DNA of 5,474 nt, from contig JAKACR010000203.1 of the NCBI GenBank assembly GCA_021821225.1, positions 1 to 5,474 of the forward strand. The letters are read 5' to 3'. Position 1 is the stretch's first letter. Each line of letters opens with the position of its first letter. Positions 5,319 to 5,474 of this stretch are shown in pieces. The position numbers were made by a program, and so were the translations under genes. The notes below the pieces were generated by a model. It did no database searches. It was not told the origin of the DNA and saw only the letters and a list, made by a program, of their open reading frames with translations. The DNA comes from Bacillota bacterium. GTDB lineage: Bacteria > Bacillota > Bacilli > Alicyclobacillales > SLC66.

Positions 5319-5395
5319 TCACTTTCAACCATCATTCATGTGCTGTTACGAACGATTAGACGATTGCAACCGTCCGGGGAACCCGATGAAAGTGA
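5319..5395. repeat. 9-bp inverted repeat, arms 59 bp apart
   Basis: TCACTTTCA at 5319-5327 is the exact reverse complement of TGAAAGTGA at 5387-5395. The arms would close a loop of 59 bases containing two smaller hairpins (5359-5374 and 5375-5385). It competes with, rather than extends, the 5342-5347/5428-5433 pairing, so it may be coincidental or an alternative fold. Confidence 0.5.
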
Positions 5396-5474
5396 ACTGA
5401 AGCTGCATAACGCGGCGCAAAGGCGGGAACAGCGGGAATGCGATTGACGGAGATGCTCCGACCAGCGCTGCGGT
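5341..5474 (+). ncRNA. Candidate structured RNA running off the right edge (possibly 5' part of a group II intron)
   Basis: A pairing of GCTGTT (5342-5347) with AACAGC (5428-5433) would enclose three local hairpins: GACG/CGTC at 5359-5362/5371-5374, directly abutting CGGG/CCCG at 5375-5378/5382-5385 with a GAA loop, and GCTGC/GCGGC at 5402-5406/5412-5416 with one G-T wobble and loop ATAAC. A fifth stem, CGGAG/CTCCG at 5448-5452/5456-5460, follows outside. Unpaired segments are purine-rich (GATGAAAGTGAACTGAAG), as is usual in large ribozymes. No convincing protein frame crosses the region. The multibranch layout and the G-T-G-C at 5340 recall the start of group II intron domain I, but the fifth base is T rather than the usual G and no domain V or maturase is inside the window. 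Strand is inferred from this reading. Confidence 0.33.

Larger units (their letters stand above)
5160..5474. other. 315-bp region without a confident gene, AT-richer in the middle
   Basis: After the acyltransferase stop there is no long open frame on either strand apart from frames that shadow the upstream gene. It holds an 18-codon GTG frame (5161-5217), a 24-codon ORF with a good ribosome binding site (5214-5288), an AT-rich stretch at about 5230-5335 unlike the GC-rich genes around it, and a segment rich in complementary stretches from 5341 to the edge. A short hairpin at 5173-5177/5181-5185 (CGCGA/TCGCG, 3-base loop) lies just after the gene, but no T-run follows, so it is not called a terminator. 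Confidence 0.6.

Noticed and set aside
5053..5328. 91-codon minus-strand frame overlapping the acyltransferase 3' end
   Set aside because: About a third lies antisense to a confident gene, the start is TTG with no good ribosome binding site, and no domain is visible.
5340..5447. 35-codon GTG frame beginning LLRTIRRLQPSG as a small gene
   Set aside because: No ribosome binding site precedes it, and the region is better explained by paired RNA segments.
5438..5474. ATG frame starting MRLTEMLRPAL and open to the right edge, as the start of a new gene
   Set aside because: Only 12 codons are visible, the nearest purine-rich site (AAGGCGG) is 11 bases away, and the same bases form a perfect hairpin in the candidate RNA.
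1..5474. CRISPR array, tRNA, rRNA, transposase or phage attachment site
   Set aside because: No spaced identical repeats, cloverleaf, rRNA segment, transposase-like protein or flanking inverted repeats were seen; the only multi-copy repeat is within a gene and has no spacers.

Overview
The window looks like a glycan-assembly and surface-protein locus from a GC-rich member of the Firmicutes (Bacillota). The evidence for that origin is indirect. Nearly every gene has a strong purine-rich ribosome binding site of the AGGAGG/GAGG type, GTG and ATG starts are mixed, genes overlap by 1-4 bases, and the two small non-enzymatic proteins resemble the Sm-like beta-barrel (DUF2642-like) proteins of spore formers. 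No phylogenetic marker is present, so the genus cannot be named; an Alicyclobacillus- or Tumebacillus-type bacterium is a guess.

Positions 1-2445 hold a tightly packed plus-strand run. It begins with a possible 3' end of an upstream gene (ending at 72), followed by three family-2 (GT-A fold) glycosyltransferases at 72-827, 827-1570 and 1567-2445, whose stop and start codons overlap. Two resemble rhamnosyltransferase-type (WbbL-like) enzymes with an NSD metal motif. The middle one is a different GT2 subtype with a DAD motif. Positions 2526-3299 hold two small genes. The first (158 aa) has a basic N-terminus, a perfectly regular coiled coil partly made of a 21-bp tandem repeat, and a C-terminal small beta domain. 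The second (66 aa) is essentially that beta domain alone. A sigma-K-like promoter match lies just before the pair.

Positions 3362-4597 carry a minus-strand, two-module GT2 protein. Its C-terminal module has all the usual catalytic motifs. Its N-terminal module appears to be a degenerate, truncated copy of the same fold that has lost the DxD motif. It diverges, across 61 bp, from a left-handed beta-helix (hexapeptide) O-acyltransferase at 4659-5159. The last 315 bases contain no convincing long gene. They hold a 24-codon ORF with a good ribosome binding site, an AT-richer stretch, and from about 5341 to the right edge a dense set of nested complementary segments that looks like the 5' part of a structured RNA, possibly a group II intron.

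My working reading is that the four glycosyltransferases and the acyltransferase build and O-acylate a short oligosaccharide. The two beta-domain proteins could be surface (possibly spore surface) components decorated by it or co-displayed with it. That link is inference from gene order and one promoter-like match. The most unusual items are the two-module GT, the heptad-repeat protein with its single-domain partner, and the structured right edge.
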